Assembly: GCA_009602725.1 (NCBI GenBank)
Contig: WELB01000018.1
Location: 366,988 to 430,987, forward strand
From: Spirogloea muscicola
Taxonomy: Eukaryota > Streptophyta > Zygnematophyceae > Spirogloeales > Spirogloeaceae
Length of the DNA: 64,000 nt
Reading direction: 5' to 3'
In this document: piece by piece, positions 46,501 through 55,945 of the stretch
Layout of the letters: each line of letters starts with the position of its first letter
Position numbering within the stretch: position 1 is the first letter of the stretch
Notes under the pieces: model-generated
What the model saw: the letters and a program-made list of their open reading frames with translations, nothing else
What the model was told of the DNA's origin: nothing
Databases searched by the model: none
Position numbers and translations under genes: made by a program

Positions 46501-47271
46501 GGGGAGTCTCTACGTCGTGGTATGACGAGCAACAGATGACTATGTCTGCAGTTCGGGTGTCTAGTGGCTTTCTCAAGGCAGGCACATACACATACAGTTA
46601 CAAGGCAGTAGCCACCACCATTGGCATTTTCTCGCTTTTACCATGCCAGGCATCTGTCAAAGGCCAACCAGAGGTCATGGGCCTTGCCCCAGGCGGCCAG
46701 TTCTGGATAGTGCCTATGCTGACTCGTCCAAGCTCTCCTCCAAAGAGCAGGCTGTTTCTTGTACCTTATCTCTGCCCCCACGGCTGCAGGTCGAGGTTCC
46801 TTCCTTCAACTCAAGCTGGCTGCCAGCACTTGCATTTCAGGGATGCAATAAGGCCTCTGGTTTGTTGCTTCTAAGCACTGCTCCTTTTATCAGCGACTTG
46901 CAGAAAGCACATCCTGCGCAGAGCGTTAATAGTGGCTGCCCGTGTCCTACTGCTGTGACTGGTGCAGTGGCCACGGAGTCTGCAACGGGCTCACCAACAA
47001 ATGCATCTGCGATAAGTTCTTCCAGGGTGCAGATTGTGCCACCCTTCAAAAGCCCAGTTTGATGATGCGGTTGCTCACACGGGACAACCTGGGTATGAGT
47101 GGCTTCAAAGAAGGAAGTCATGACGACGAAATATACCACTTCATGTACTTCTCCTCTGGCGTGGTGGTCATGCTTGCGGCCTACTTGTTCTACAAGGGGA
47201 CAAAGCGTGCTTGCCATATTTGGCACAAGCGAATTGCCTTACACTCACAAAGGACTCGTACCCTGCGGTGA
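34548..47271 (+). CDS. Bacterial-type alpha-2-macroglobulin with EGF-like module and C-terminal membrane anchor (copy 1)
   Basis: Large multi-exon surface protein of macroglobulin (MG) domains. Early exons are tentative: MASRRRSPIGWPG (34548-34584) and a hydrophobic MQGLVVVLLQA (about 34913). Solid exons begin near 35240-35312, 35783-35873 and 36053-36155 (join QLDTVGLWDHKLILHTRPLN). Later landmarks: TLVLTFSSAVNIARVQEALR, WGSKYILTFAEGARLHPLGG, MVDLKTGSPIEGAQVHLIK, LDRLMYYANESLQVKGYVRQ, FSAEIHIPAGTMPGSYEVEL, LDKEEYSTGDTAVVSFDTPY, VELTVVAVDKATLGMAQFPL (42.2 kb), FNPTLLFATQVVSDKLGK and RLGDTFEAGVIVR (43.4 kb), helical domain (44.2-45.6 kb), FPLFRGLDVRRVIQRVDVST, LQLVDKLPGGCEP, KAGTYTYSYKAVATTIGIFS. 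The end is EGF-like CSGHGVCNGLTNKCICDKFF, a helix FMYFSSGVVVMLAAYLFY and a basic tail. No CGEQ-like thioester is seen; PVQDCISHEWL occupies the likely place. Confidence 0.85.
35965..36062 (+). repeat. Tandem duplication of about 50 bp at an A2M splice acceptor
   Basis: TGGTCAGGCAACATGTGACT-GCAG-GCT(T/G)GATAC occurs twice in a row in copy 1 and once in copy 2 (about 56340-56372). The real exon follows the second unit, since only that unit continues in frame into LDTVGLWDHK. Confidence 0.8.
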
Positions 47272-48470
47272 ATGTGTTGCTTCTCAGCGTGCTCACCTAC
47301 TTGAAGCTGCAAGGTTGTTGGTAGGCGTATACACCACACAAGGTGCTAGAGACTCCATATTCTAGCATAGTGCTATGCAAACAACAGTCTCTTGGAGGCG
47401 TATGCAGAACTCGTCATTATGATCAGCCTTGATAACAAGAAAGTGGCATACAGACGGTGAGGTGATGTCATGTTGCAGACCTACATAGGGTGCAAGAGTG
47501 ATATCCATGTTCGTCATTTTTGACTTACCTGCCTGCCGAAGTATCCCTTCGACCAGTGCAGATTGCAGACTTCAAAAACTGTAAGTCATACTACAATACT
47601 TGCACACTGATATGCAGCAGCGAATCAAGTGTCGCAGCTTGCCAGGATTTTCAGAGCGGCCTCCATGATGCTTCATTGTGGACTAGAGCAGGACAAGCAA
47701 TATACTTGCACACTGATACAGCAGCTTCTCAAGTGTCGCAGCTTGCCGGGTTTTATCGATTGGCCACCATGAAGCTTCATAGTGGAGTGGAGCTGGACAA
47801 GCAGGAGACCCAGTTGGCGGTTGCAAGTAAGGCTGCAAGTCGGGTGTAATCCTTTCTCCTCTGTGGCCAGGTTTTCAGAATCCAGTCAAGACGGAGGCAG
47901 TCTGCTGGTCCCGTGGAGAAGGACAGATGGCCAGCTAGCTGTCAGGAGTGAGGAAGTCGAGAAGCGGCGCCAGCAGGAGCTGTCCGGGCCAGGTGAAGTA
48001 GCACAGTCTCAGGAGTTGCCAGCTCTTGAACGCGACCTTGAGGGCTCGGTGGCTGAGAATTTAGACCGGCTTGTGGTCGCGTTAAAACAAGAGCTCCTCG
48101 GTGGCAAGCACTGGCCGCTTGTTGCTGCTAGGAAAGTAAAAAAGTGCGGCCAAATTGACTGGTGGCTGGGAGAGCGACACCAATTGGCCGCCGGGGTTAC
48201 CAACTGCCCGGGGGGAAAGTGGTGATCCAAGACGGGGCGCAAAAGGCTTCTGCCTCGCATGGCTCCCCCCTCGGACGCCACCCCCCCTATTTCGCAATTC
48301 CCTCCTCGGTTATGTTGCACCGATCGCACGTCAGAGCGGGCCTATATTGACGCGACAATGACCCATGCAATGGGCTTTCCAATGGCCATGCGTGGCTGGG
48401 CTTGGAGAAGGCAGCACCGCCACGATCCTCGCGAGGTTCAGATTGGGCAATCCGTAGATCGTTTACACAC
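47272..48470. other. Region between A2M copy 1 and a LINE, no gene called
   Basis: Contains an imperfect tandem repeat (47600-47806) and short ORFs. The stretch 47870-48240 has an open plus frame (SGPGEVAQSQELPALERDLE; VVALKQELLGGKHWPL) that I cannot assign. It could be further degraded LINE sequence. Confidence 0.4.
47600..47806 (+). repeat. Imperfect tandem repeat, two units of about 100 bp
   Basis: ACTTGCACACTGATA...CAAGTGTCGCAGCTTGCC...CATGATGCTTCATTGTGGA...GAGCAGGACAAGCA is followed by a second unit with the same order of blocks ending GAGCTGGACAAGCAGGAG. Divergence between units is substantial. Confidence 0.75.
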
Positions 48471-50440
48471 TGTTCGGAGGCTGGTGCTTCTGTGCCGAGG
48501 CTGGTGCTTCGGCGTCCCCCTAGGCGCACCTGCCTTTGTGACGGAGCAGCTGCAGGCGCGGCTGCAGGAACACCTCCGGCCGGCGGACCGTCTTCACACG
48601 CTGCAGGACATGTAGCTGGCGACCGCTATGCTGACACGATGCATGGCACAGCGGCCACACTATCTGGCCCGCACCATCCCTCCCTCATTGGCGGTGAAGG
48701 CAGCGTATTCGGCATTTGACTCTGGCATCCTGGCGTCCGCGGCCACCCTCGTGCAGCACCCCGCGCTCCTTTCCTCACCAGCTGCGCAGCTGCAGGCTAG
48801 CATGCCGGCCAGCCGCGGCGGCTTGGGATGCCGCTCAGTTGCCCGCGCCTGTGAGGCGGCCCACATGGGCAGCTGGGCTCACGTTGCAGCTCCCATGGGC
48901 CAGAGATTCATCGTCCACGGCCAGCGCGCCCTGGAGCGGGCGGCAGCTGAAGTGGAGAGCGGCCAGCTGCGCTTCCAGGTTGCCCTCCGCTCTGCCCGCG
49001 ACGGGCTCTTGGCGGTCCACCCCAACATGTCGGAGCAGGCCGTCCCATTCATCCACCTCGCCCACACCCCTGACCTGCGTGCCCAGGCACGCCACACGGC
49101 GATGGTTGAAAAAGCGGCCTCTGACCAGGGTGGTGGAGCTTCTCCCTCCGTCTGACCTTCGCGGGCGCGCTCGGCTCCTTTCAGCCTCCTCCCCTGGGGC
49201 GGCGGCGTGGTCATCAGCGCTCCCACTCAACGCGGCGCTCACCATGCCCGATGAGGTCTTTCGGACGGCGGTCCACCGGCTCTTGGGCCTCCCCCCTCCC
49301 TGCCTCGTGGGCGTCACTCAGTGCGAGTGCGGTGCCCGTCACGCCGACCTGCGGAGCTGGCTGCGCATATGCTCCATTGCGCGCACGGGGGCGAGCGGAC
49401 CGGCTCCCACGACCTCCTGCGAGATGGCATGCAGTGGGTGTTCATGGAGGCGGGCTTCAAGATGGCTGTGGAAAACACCTCAATAATGCCCATCCAGCTG
49501 GGCGCGGACGGCCAGCCCCATACTCGCCGCGCCGACCTGGTCGCCATCCCGCCCGGCGGCGGTCCCCGCATCATCGCCAATGTGGTGACAACTGACTGCG
49601 TTGACTCCGCCAAACCCACCAGATTGGCGTCGATTGCAGGGCACGCGGTCGGCCTGGCGGCCCGGGGCAAGGAGCGCGAATACGCGGATCACCCTGCTGC
49701 TGATGAATTCGCGGCCCTGGCGATAGATGTTCACGGGACTTTCGGCAGCCGCTGGCTGGATCTCCTCCAGCGGCTTGCCCGTCAGGCCATTGACCGGCGG
49801 CCGGGTCAGCCAGGGGCGATGCCCGGCTTCAACGCCGCTAGTTCGCTCGCCCAGGTATTCCGAATGCGCCTGGCGGTATCGTATCAACGGTCCCTTGCCT
49901 ACACCGTCCACACGCGTGCGGGCTATGGCCGCCGCCTCTGAAATCGGCGGAGTGCCTCTTTCCGATCACCCACCTGCCGACGAGTTCGTCCCCTTGGCGG
50001 TGGACGTGCACGGGGCTCTTGGGTCCCAGTGGCTTGACCTGTTGGCTAGGCTTGCGCGGCGGGCTGTGTCCCGCCTACGCGGCGAGCCAGCCGACTTCAA
50101 CGCCGCGGGCTCGTGGGCGCAGGTATATCGGATGCGCCTCTCTGTATCCCTGCAGCGGTCCATGGCCCACGCTCTGCATCTGCGAGCTGGCCGTGCTCTC
50201 GCTGCGGGCTCTGGCTTTCGTCAGGGTGATAGCTTCCCGGCAGCTAGTCTGTCGGATCTGAGGCTCCTCACTCGTACTTATTGAGTGATCCATCCTCCCC
50301 CTGGTTTACCATAGCATCCTCAGGCCCCTTTGTAGCTGCTCACCGCTCTTAGGCCCCTCTGAACCTTTGTGAATTCTTTTTGGGCTGGCTTTTCGCAGCC
50401 CTTGCCCCCATTGGGAGTGCCACTTCTTCTTCTTTTCTTC
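48470..50440 (+). mobile_element. LINE, 5'-truncated, with a duplicated C-terminal module
   Basis: Homologous to the LINE at 32.3-34.2 kb in the opposite orientation. The frame at 48628-49155 matches its thumb region (LTRCMAQRPHYLARTIPPSL; SRGGLGCRSVARACEAAHMG). After frame changes come the CxC cluster, then GGERTGSHDLLRDGMQWVFM, RRADLVAIPPGGGPRIIANV and VTTD. The RT YADD motif is missing (truncated). The C-terminal module occurs twice in a row: AADEFAALAIDVHGTFGSRW ... RSLAYTVHTRAG (49690-49925) and PADEFVPLAVDVHGALGSQW ... LSDLRLLTRTY-stop (49965-50284). The 3' UTR with hairpin GGGCTGGCTTTTCGCAGCCC and ATTGGGAGTGCCACTTC ends near 50440. The second module may be a separate, shorter copy inserted in the first. 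Confidence 0.82.
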
Positions 50441-50875
50441 CAGGGACCCAGTTTCTCTGACCTGAGGCTGCACTTTCTTTCTGAGGCTGCTAGAAAGAAT
50501 AGAAAGCTAAGCAGGGGTCACTGAGTGCTTCGTTTAGGGTACATTCGTAGCTGCTTAGTTTCTTGTGCTAGTTTTTCTCAGTGCTTCCCCTGGCCCCTTC
50601 GTGGGCTGGCTTTGCCAGCCCCTCTTCTCTATTGGCGAGCCCTTTCTTCGTGGGTATTGAGCTTCCCTAGTGTGATGTTGCGTTTGGTAGATTAGTCCTT
50701 CTTCTTCTCTCATTGTCCATTCTTTATGGGCTGGCTTTGCCAGCCCCTTTTCTCTATGGGCGAGCCCTTTCTCTTTCTTTGGCATCTCTTTCTTTGGCTT
50801 TGGACATTGTCCATTCTTTTTGGGCTGGCTTTGCCAGCCCCTCTTCTCTATGGGCGAGCCCTTTCTTCTCTCACA
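50380..50875 (+). repeat. Array of four LINE-tail hairpins in head-to-tail order
   Basis: Hairpins at about 50382-50403, 50610-50632, 50727-50749 and 50819-50842. The last three share GGGCTGGCTTTGCCAGCCCC plus (T)CTTCTCTAT(T)GGGCGAGCCC and are spaced 92-117 bp apart. Each is preceded by a CATTCTTT- or CTTCGT-like lead. Confidence 0.85.
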
Positions 50876-51843
50876 GCCAGAGTCAACTTTGGAAGCGCTG
50901 TTCTTGTGGGGGGCATGGGCACTGGAGCACCGGCGTGTCGCTTTCCCTCCGCACGGGGGGCCTGGCTAACCGGGTGCACCCCACCCCCTTTGACCCCGGT
51001 TAGCCGGGTCCAAGCCCGGGTGCACCCCCGACCCCTTTTGACCCGGTTAGCCGGGTCCAGCGAGGAGACGGCCGGGTGGATATTCCCCACCAGCGTGTGG
51101 AGGCGGGCTGCTGCCCCGCGGGCGGGCGGGGTCGCGAGCCCGCTGACTCCCTCGTCCCCGCCATTGGCAGTTGACCAGCCATCCCGTCGACTCTGGATGC
51201 TCCCAGGACGCCGCAGACCGTTGGCTGCCTCCCTGGCAATCGCCGCTCACTTGGCTCGATCGAGTCGGCTCTCGGCCCATCAATGGGCTCGCGCGTTTCG
51301 CTTGCCATCATAGACACCTTCGCGCTTCCAGCCAATCTTGAGCCGACTGCTGCGCGCCCACCCCGCTCCACCCCCCCCTCCCCACTTGAGGTTGCTGAGG
51401 TCCTCGTCCAAGTCGTACCTTTTCAAGTGCACCATCTACCTATATTTACGCACTCTGGTAGCCTTCTCAAGCGCTTTGCCAAACATTATCTCTGTTTATC
51501 TGACACCCAGGGTACATCACTACAAAGCTGTCATGCTCGAAGTGCGGAGTGCAGATCCAAAGTGTGTGACTTCTTTCATGCATCGTATGAGGCTGAAGTT
51601 GCAGAGTTTAGGTTCCTTCTGGAGGGTTACCCAGATGAGCGGTACAGATTACAGCACCTTTGCCAAATGCAGCAAAAGTGCTGGCTTCATGAGCCGCTTA
51701 CCCAATAAATTCTCCTACATTCCAATACAGTTCCTCTTGCAATGTGCACACAAGTCATGGCTTGTGGTGCCTGTGCAGCAAAGGTGTGTGTAAAACGTTG
51801 CATTCCATTGACCCTCAGCTGATCACGTCTGTGCATCAAGAAC

Positions 51844-53090
51844 CATCAAAAGGCTGTGTTGGCTTTCGCTTGGGCAGCATTGTCTTGCTGAGGGTTGATG
51901 TAACGTCCCTGTCCCTAATCACACAGTTAGGGTCAGAACGTCCTGTTTGGCTTTCGGACACAGGGTGTTTTGGAGACAACCCCCTTACAGAATGGAACGC
52001 CAGCGAACACAGCGCACACGTACGCGCACATAGCGCAGCGGAAGTCTTACCCTGAGGCACCGCCGGAAGGCGGCGACCCGACCGAGGGTCAGCAGCTGTC
52101 CCCGCAAGGGGCACGGCCATGGTACTTACAGAGAGCCGGCGAGGCCCGCAGCGACGAGCTGCGGCGACGGGCTGGGCAGCAGGCGGCAGCAGCAGAGCTG
52201 TGGCGGCGGCTGCGGCAGCAGGCAGCAGCAGGGCTGTGCCTCTCTTCGCGTCACGGGGCCGACTGAGGAGTCTGGCCTCGGCCTGCTGCTGATAAGCGTT
52301 CCATCTGTCCATTCTTTTCTGGGCTGGCTTTGCTAGCCACTCTTTTCCTAAGGGCGAGCCATCTCTCCATCTGCCACCCCTCTCCCGAGGGTGTGACGAG
52401 GGTTGCCCCAAGGTCCTCCTCCGGAGGGGCGGGCCTGACGAACGGCGATACGAATCCAGAGGACTGGCGCGTGCTGCGCGTGGCGCGTGCCGCGCGTGGC
52501 GCGTGCCGAACGGGCCCAGGGTTTCAGCCCATACTTGGCTACACGTAGTGGAGCGAGGTTACCCGGACCGTGGGACTCTCAAACGGTAGATACGATACGA
52601 TCATGTAAGGTTACCGGTACCGTTGGCACGCTCAAACGGAGGGAACTTTACAGTTGAAGTCAGGTGCTCCGCTGCTTCTTGTACTGGGGTTGGTGGCAGG
52701 TAAGTGCAACCACCCAGATATACCCCCGGCCCTTTAAGGAGGTCTCGATGGCCTCCATGCGCTGCTTCATTGTCGCCACCTGCCGCTCCAGCTCTGCATC
52801 CTTGGTTTTCAATGCCGGCATTCGAGAGATGCAATGAAGTTGCTTCTCAAGTTCATGTGATGTGTGGTAGTGTGTTCTGTGTCATGGTGGAAAGTGTTCC
52901 TTAGTCAGGACTGGGACCTACTGTAGCCACTGTTCTTCCGTTGCAGCCTTGTATGAAATTTGCACTCAGCACATGATTGCGCACAACTCGCGTTCTTGTC
53001 GGTGAGTCTCCTCTTTTCTTGACTCAGAGATGGCAATTCTTGAGACTTCATATATGACCACGCTCGTCCACACCTGTGAGTGCAAGCCAA
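51844..53090 (-). pseudogene. OPA3 3'-half duplicate (exons 3-4), interrupted
   Basis: Minus strand: exon 3 equivalent at about 52985-53071 (SVVIYEVSRIAISESRKEET) and exon 4 equivalent at about 52660-52815 (KDAELERQVATMKQRMEAIE), with the last codons (about 51845-51898) beyond a 754-bp insertion. Exons 1-2, with the SKPL and KPLNEEA motifs, are missing. It cannot encode a whole OPA3 protein. Confidence 0.85.
51899..52652. mobile_element. LTR-like insertion (possible solo LTR) with 5-bp target duplication
   Basis: 754 bp starting TGTAACGTCCCT and ending AACTTTACA (TG...CA), flanked by GTTGA on both sides (51894-51898 and 52653-52657). The OPA3 gene at about 31233 gives the unoccupied site with one GTTGA (on the complementary strand), so the insertion followed the duplication. 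The TGTAACGTCCC start is common in Ty3/Gypsy LTRs. No internal coding region is present. A LINE-tail hairpin (about 52310-52365) is nested inside. The ends are also partly inverted repeats (TGTAA.GT.CCCT), so a small DNA transposon is an alternative. Confidence 0.65.
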
Positions 53091-53162
53091 GGTGCAGATA
53101 TGTGCAGACGTTGTGAGGATGCATTTTGTAGAGAGCTACCGAGTGTGCTATCATCCTAGGTC

Positions 53163-53840
53163 TACAGAGAAAGTCCATAAAGAACAGGGGCTGGCAAAGC
53201 CAGCCCAAAAAGAATGGACAATGTCCAAAGCCAAAGAAAGAAGAAGAAAGTGCTCGCCCATTGAGAATAGGGGCTGGAACAACCAGCCCGAAAAAGAATG
53301 AACAGAGTACGAGAAGGGGGCCAGGGGAAGCGCTAAGTAACAGAAACAAAGCTGCTACGAGACACTCAGTAACCCCTGCTAAGCAGCCGCAGATCAGAGA
53401 TGCTGGGCTCCTGGAAGTGGGTCCCCTGGCCAGAGCCAGAGGCAGCAGCGAGGGCTCTGCCGGCACGAAGGTGCAGCGCCCGGGCCATGGACCTCTGCAG
53501 CGAGAAGGCCAGGCACATTCGATACACTTGCGCCAGCGACCCGGCTGCAGGGAAGTCAACCGGCTCCCCATGGAAGCGCCGGGCGATGGTGTGGCGGGCG
53601 AGCTGGGTGAGCAGCTCGAGCCACCGAGCGCCCAGCGCCCCATGTGTGTCGATGGCCAACGGGAAGAACTCGTCTTCCCGCGGATGATCCGCGTACTTCA
53701 GCTCTTTGGCCCGAGCAGCGCAGGCGACCGCATACCCAGCCGTGGTGGCACATTTGGCTGGGTGTGAGCGGTCATAGGCATCAGTAGTCACCACGTCCAG
53801 GAGAAGACGTGGCCCGCCGGCCTGTCGGGTGGCCACCAGG
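53163..53840 (-). mobile_element. LINE 3' fragment with two tail hairpins
   Basis: The minus-strand frame 53836-53366 encodes RLLLDVVTTD, then EDEFFPLAIDTHGALGARWL, SLAQVYRMCLAFSLQRSMAR and SISDLRLLSRGY-stop. The 3' UTR (AGCGCTTCC...GTACTCTGTTCATTC) leads to hairpin GGGCTGG-TTGTT-CCAGCCCC at about 53266 and a second hairpin at about 53187-53210 (GGGCTGGCTTTGCCAGCCCC). The two are in tandem, like the plus-strand array at 50.4-50.9 kb. Confidence 0.85.
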
Positions 53841-53959
53841 TCTACACGCCTGGCATGGAGACCGTCGGCCGAGGAGTCGGAAAAAGACTACACTACAAAA
53901 CACAAGACAATGCAGAGGGAAGCTCAGTACCTGCGAGTGAGCAACATCAGGTCCGAGTA

Positions 53960-54345
53960 GCTCGCTCGGAAAGAAGAAGAAGTGGCACTCCCAATGGGGG
54001 CAAGGGCTGCGAAAAGCCAGCCCAAAAAGAATTCACAAAGGATCAGAGGGGCCTAAGAGCGGTGAGCAGCTACAAAGGGGCCTGAGGATGCAATGGTAAA
54101 ACAGGGGGAGGATGGATCACTCAATAAGTACGAGTGAGGAGCCTCAGATCCGACAGACTAGCTGCCGGGAAGCTATCACCCTGACGAAAGCCAGAGCCCG
54201 CAGCGAGAGCACGGCCAGCTCGCAGATGCAGAGCGTGGGCCATGGACCGCTGCAGGGATACAGAGAGGCGCATCCGATATACCTGAGCCCACGAGCCCGC
54301 GGCGTTGAAGTCGGCTGGCTCGCCGCGTCTGCGGGACACAGCCCA
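53960..54345 (-). mobile_element. LINE 3' fragment with tail
   Basis: Minus strand: SRRRGEPADFNAAGSWAQVY ... LSDLRLLTRTY-stop at 54121, then a tail with hairpin GGGCTGGCTTTTCGCAGCCC (about 54006-54030) and ATTGGGAGTGCCACTTC. It is almost the same sequence as 50070-50440, so both come from a recent active subfamily. Confidence 0.85.
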
Positions 54346-54437
54346 CGCTAAAAGAAGAACAGGGCGGAGGGCTGTGAAAAGCCAGTCCAGAACGGACCAA
54401 GGTCCTCGATGCCCGTTCCGCGCCAGGCCCCTCCTCA

Positions 54438-54600
54438 CTCGTACTTATTGAGTGATCCATCCTCCCCCTGTTTTACCATTGCATCCTCAGGCCCCTTTGT
54501 AGCTGCTCACCGCTCTTAGGCCCCTCTGAACCTTTGTGCATTCTTTTTGGGCTGGCTTTCGCAGCCTTGCCCCCATTGGGAGTGCCACTTCTTTCAGTCC
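54438..54600 (+). mobile_element. LINE tail insertion upstream of A2M copy 2
   Basis: Begins CTCACTCGTACTTATTGAGT (last codons plus stop of the LINE) and ends at the GGGAGTGCCACTTCTTTC block after hairpin GGGCTGGCTTTCGCAGCC. A2M copy 1 lacks it: there CAGGCCCCTCGTGGCAAGGC is continuous (about 34389-34408). With the minus-strand copy at 53960-54150 it forms an inverted pair. Confidence 0.85.
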
Positions 54601-54780
54601 TCCTGGAAAAGGCAAGACCCCCTCGACCACCCCCACGATACAGACCGACCCGGCCGCTGCCTGCCTCCTGATCGTGGTGGCTGCCCCGCCCCGCCACGGG
54701 CGCGGCGGCCGCGAGCTCGCCGCCGCTCGCCGCTGCAGCCTCGGTGCGCCGCTGCGCTCGCCGCTGTGCGGCAGACGACC

Positions 54781-55885
54781 ATGGCGTCGCGCCGTCGTTC
54801 TCCCACCGGCTGGCCGGGTGAGCCCCATTGCCAAGTGCGGCCTGCCGTGTGAGAGCGCTCGTTTCGCCTTGGGCCCGGGAGGCCAGCTCCGTCGTGCAAG
54901 CAGCCGGACTGCAGCTGCGCTCCAGTCGCCTGCTGCATTGTCAATGAAATCCCGTTGGAGCTTAGAGCGAGGAGCGAAGTGAATGCCACTGTGAACACCG
55001 ACGCTCCGCAGTGACAGCACACTCGCTGTTGCGCACTTGCTGTAGACGCTGCCTGGTGTATTGCCGCCATAGAGCCGCTACGTCAGTCCTTTTCCGCCGA
55101 GTGCTTAAGTTGGCAATTGAGCTTCTCCTGACTTCTCGTGGGCCATGCAGGGGCTGGTGGCGCTGCTGCTGCAGGCCTGTACTTTCTGATTGTTGTCAGC
55201 TGCACTCGTCCTGGAGCTGGTAACGCAGTGACCCAAGCGTCTCTGCGTCGACAGAAGCCTTGTAGCTTGACTGAGCGTGCCGTGGTGCTGCAGAGTCATC
55301 TGCCCTTCTGAGCTGCTGAAATGAAGCAAGGGCATAGGATATGCCAGCCCATGCACGCTGCTTTACAGACTGTGTTGCTACTTTGCTCAGCTGAAGCACC
55401 TGCAGCTGTTTCAGCCTGTTCTCAAGTGTGTCCCCCTGCCTCCTGCCTGCTGCTACAGGCTTGCTCCCTTTCAGGATACTGTCAATTGAGCCAGCACCAA
55501 TGAAGGACATGTCACAACCTGAACTCGATGGGTTGACACCGATTACTGTGAGTCATTGCGCGTGTTTCACACAATTATCCTGGAAGGGTAGTGTATCTTG
55601 CTGAGGCTCTTATGATGAGATTGCCATATTCTCATGTCAAGCAGGAGTTCTCCAGTACTCTCAGCTCAATGGTTGAGGTGACAGATTCGTATCAGGTCAT
55701 CTGTTTGCAGCAAACAGATGCGTAGCACCTGCTCCATTTCGAATGCCTGCAGCCAACTCAGTCATGATGAGTGCAGATGACCTTCACAAGGGCTGCCCTA
55801 GCACTGGGTGCCGACCATGGCAGTAGCGGAGGTCAACAACCTTTTGTTCTTTCTGAGCCAATTCCTGGCAAATACCACTGGTCAG

Positions 55886-55945
<60 letters not shown>

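Larger units (their letters stand above)
51040..53162. repeat. Inverted segmental duplication, right arm
   Basis: Reverse complement of 30730-32110. It is interrupted by the 754-bp insertion at 51899-52652, is bounded on the right by a LINE tail at about 53163, and on the left at about 51040 lies next to GGTTAGCCGGGTCCA repeats (the phrase recurs at about 50965-51060). Confidence 0.85.

Noticed and set aside
55886-55944. Thr-His repeat protein encoded by the CA tract
   Set aside because: The tract lies in an intron after a conserved A2M exon and is absent from copy 1.
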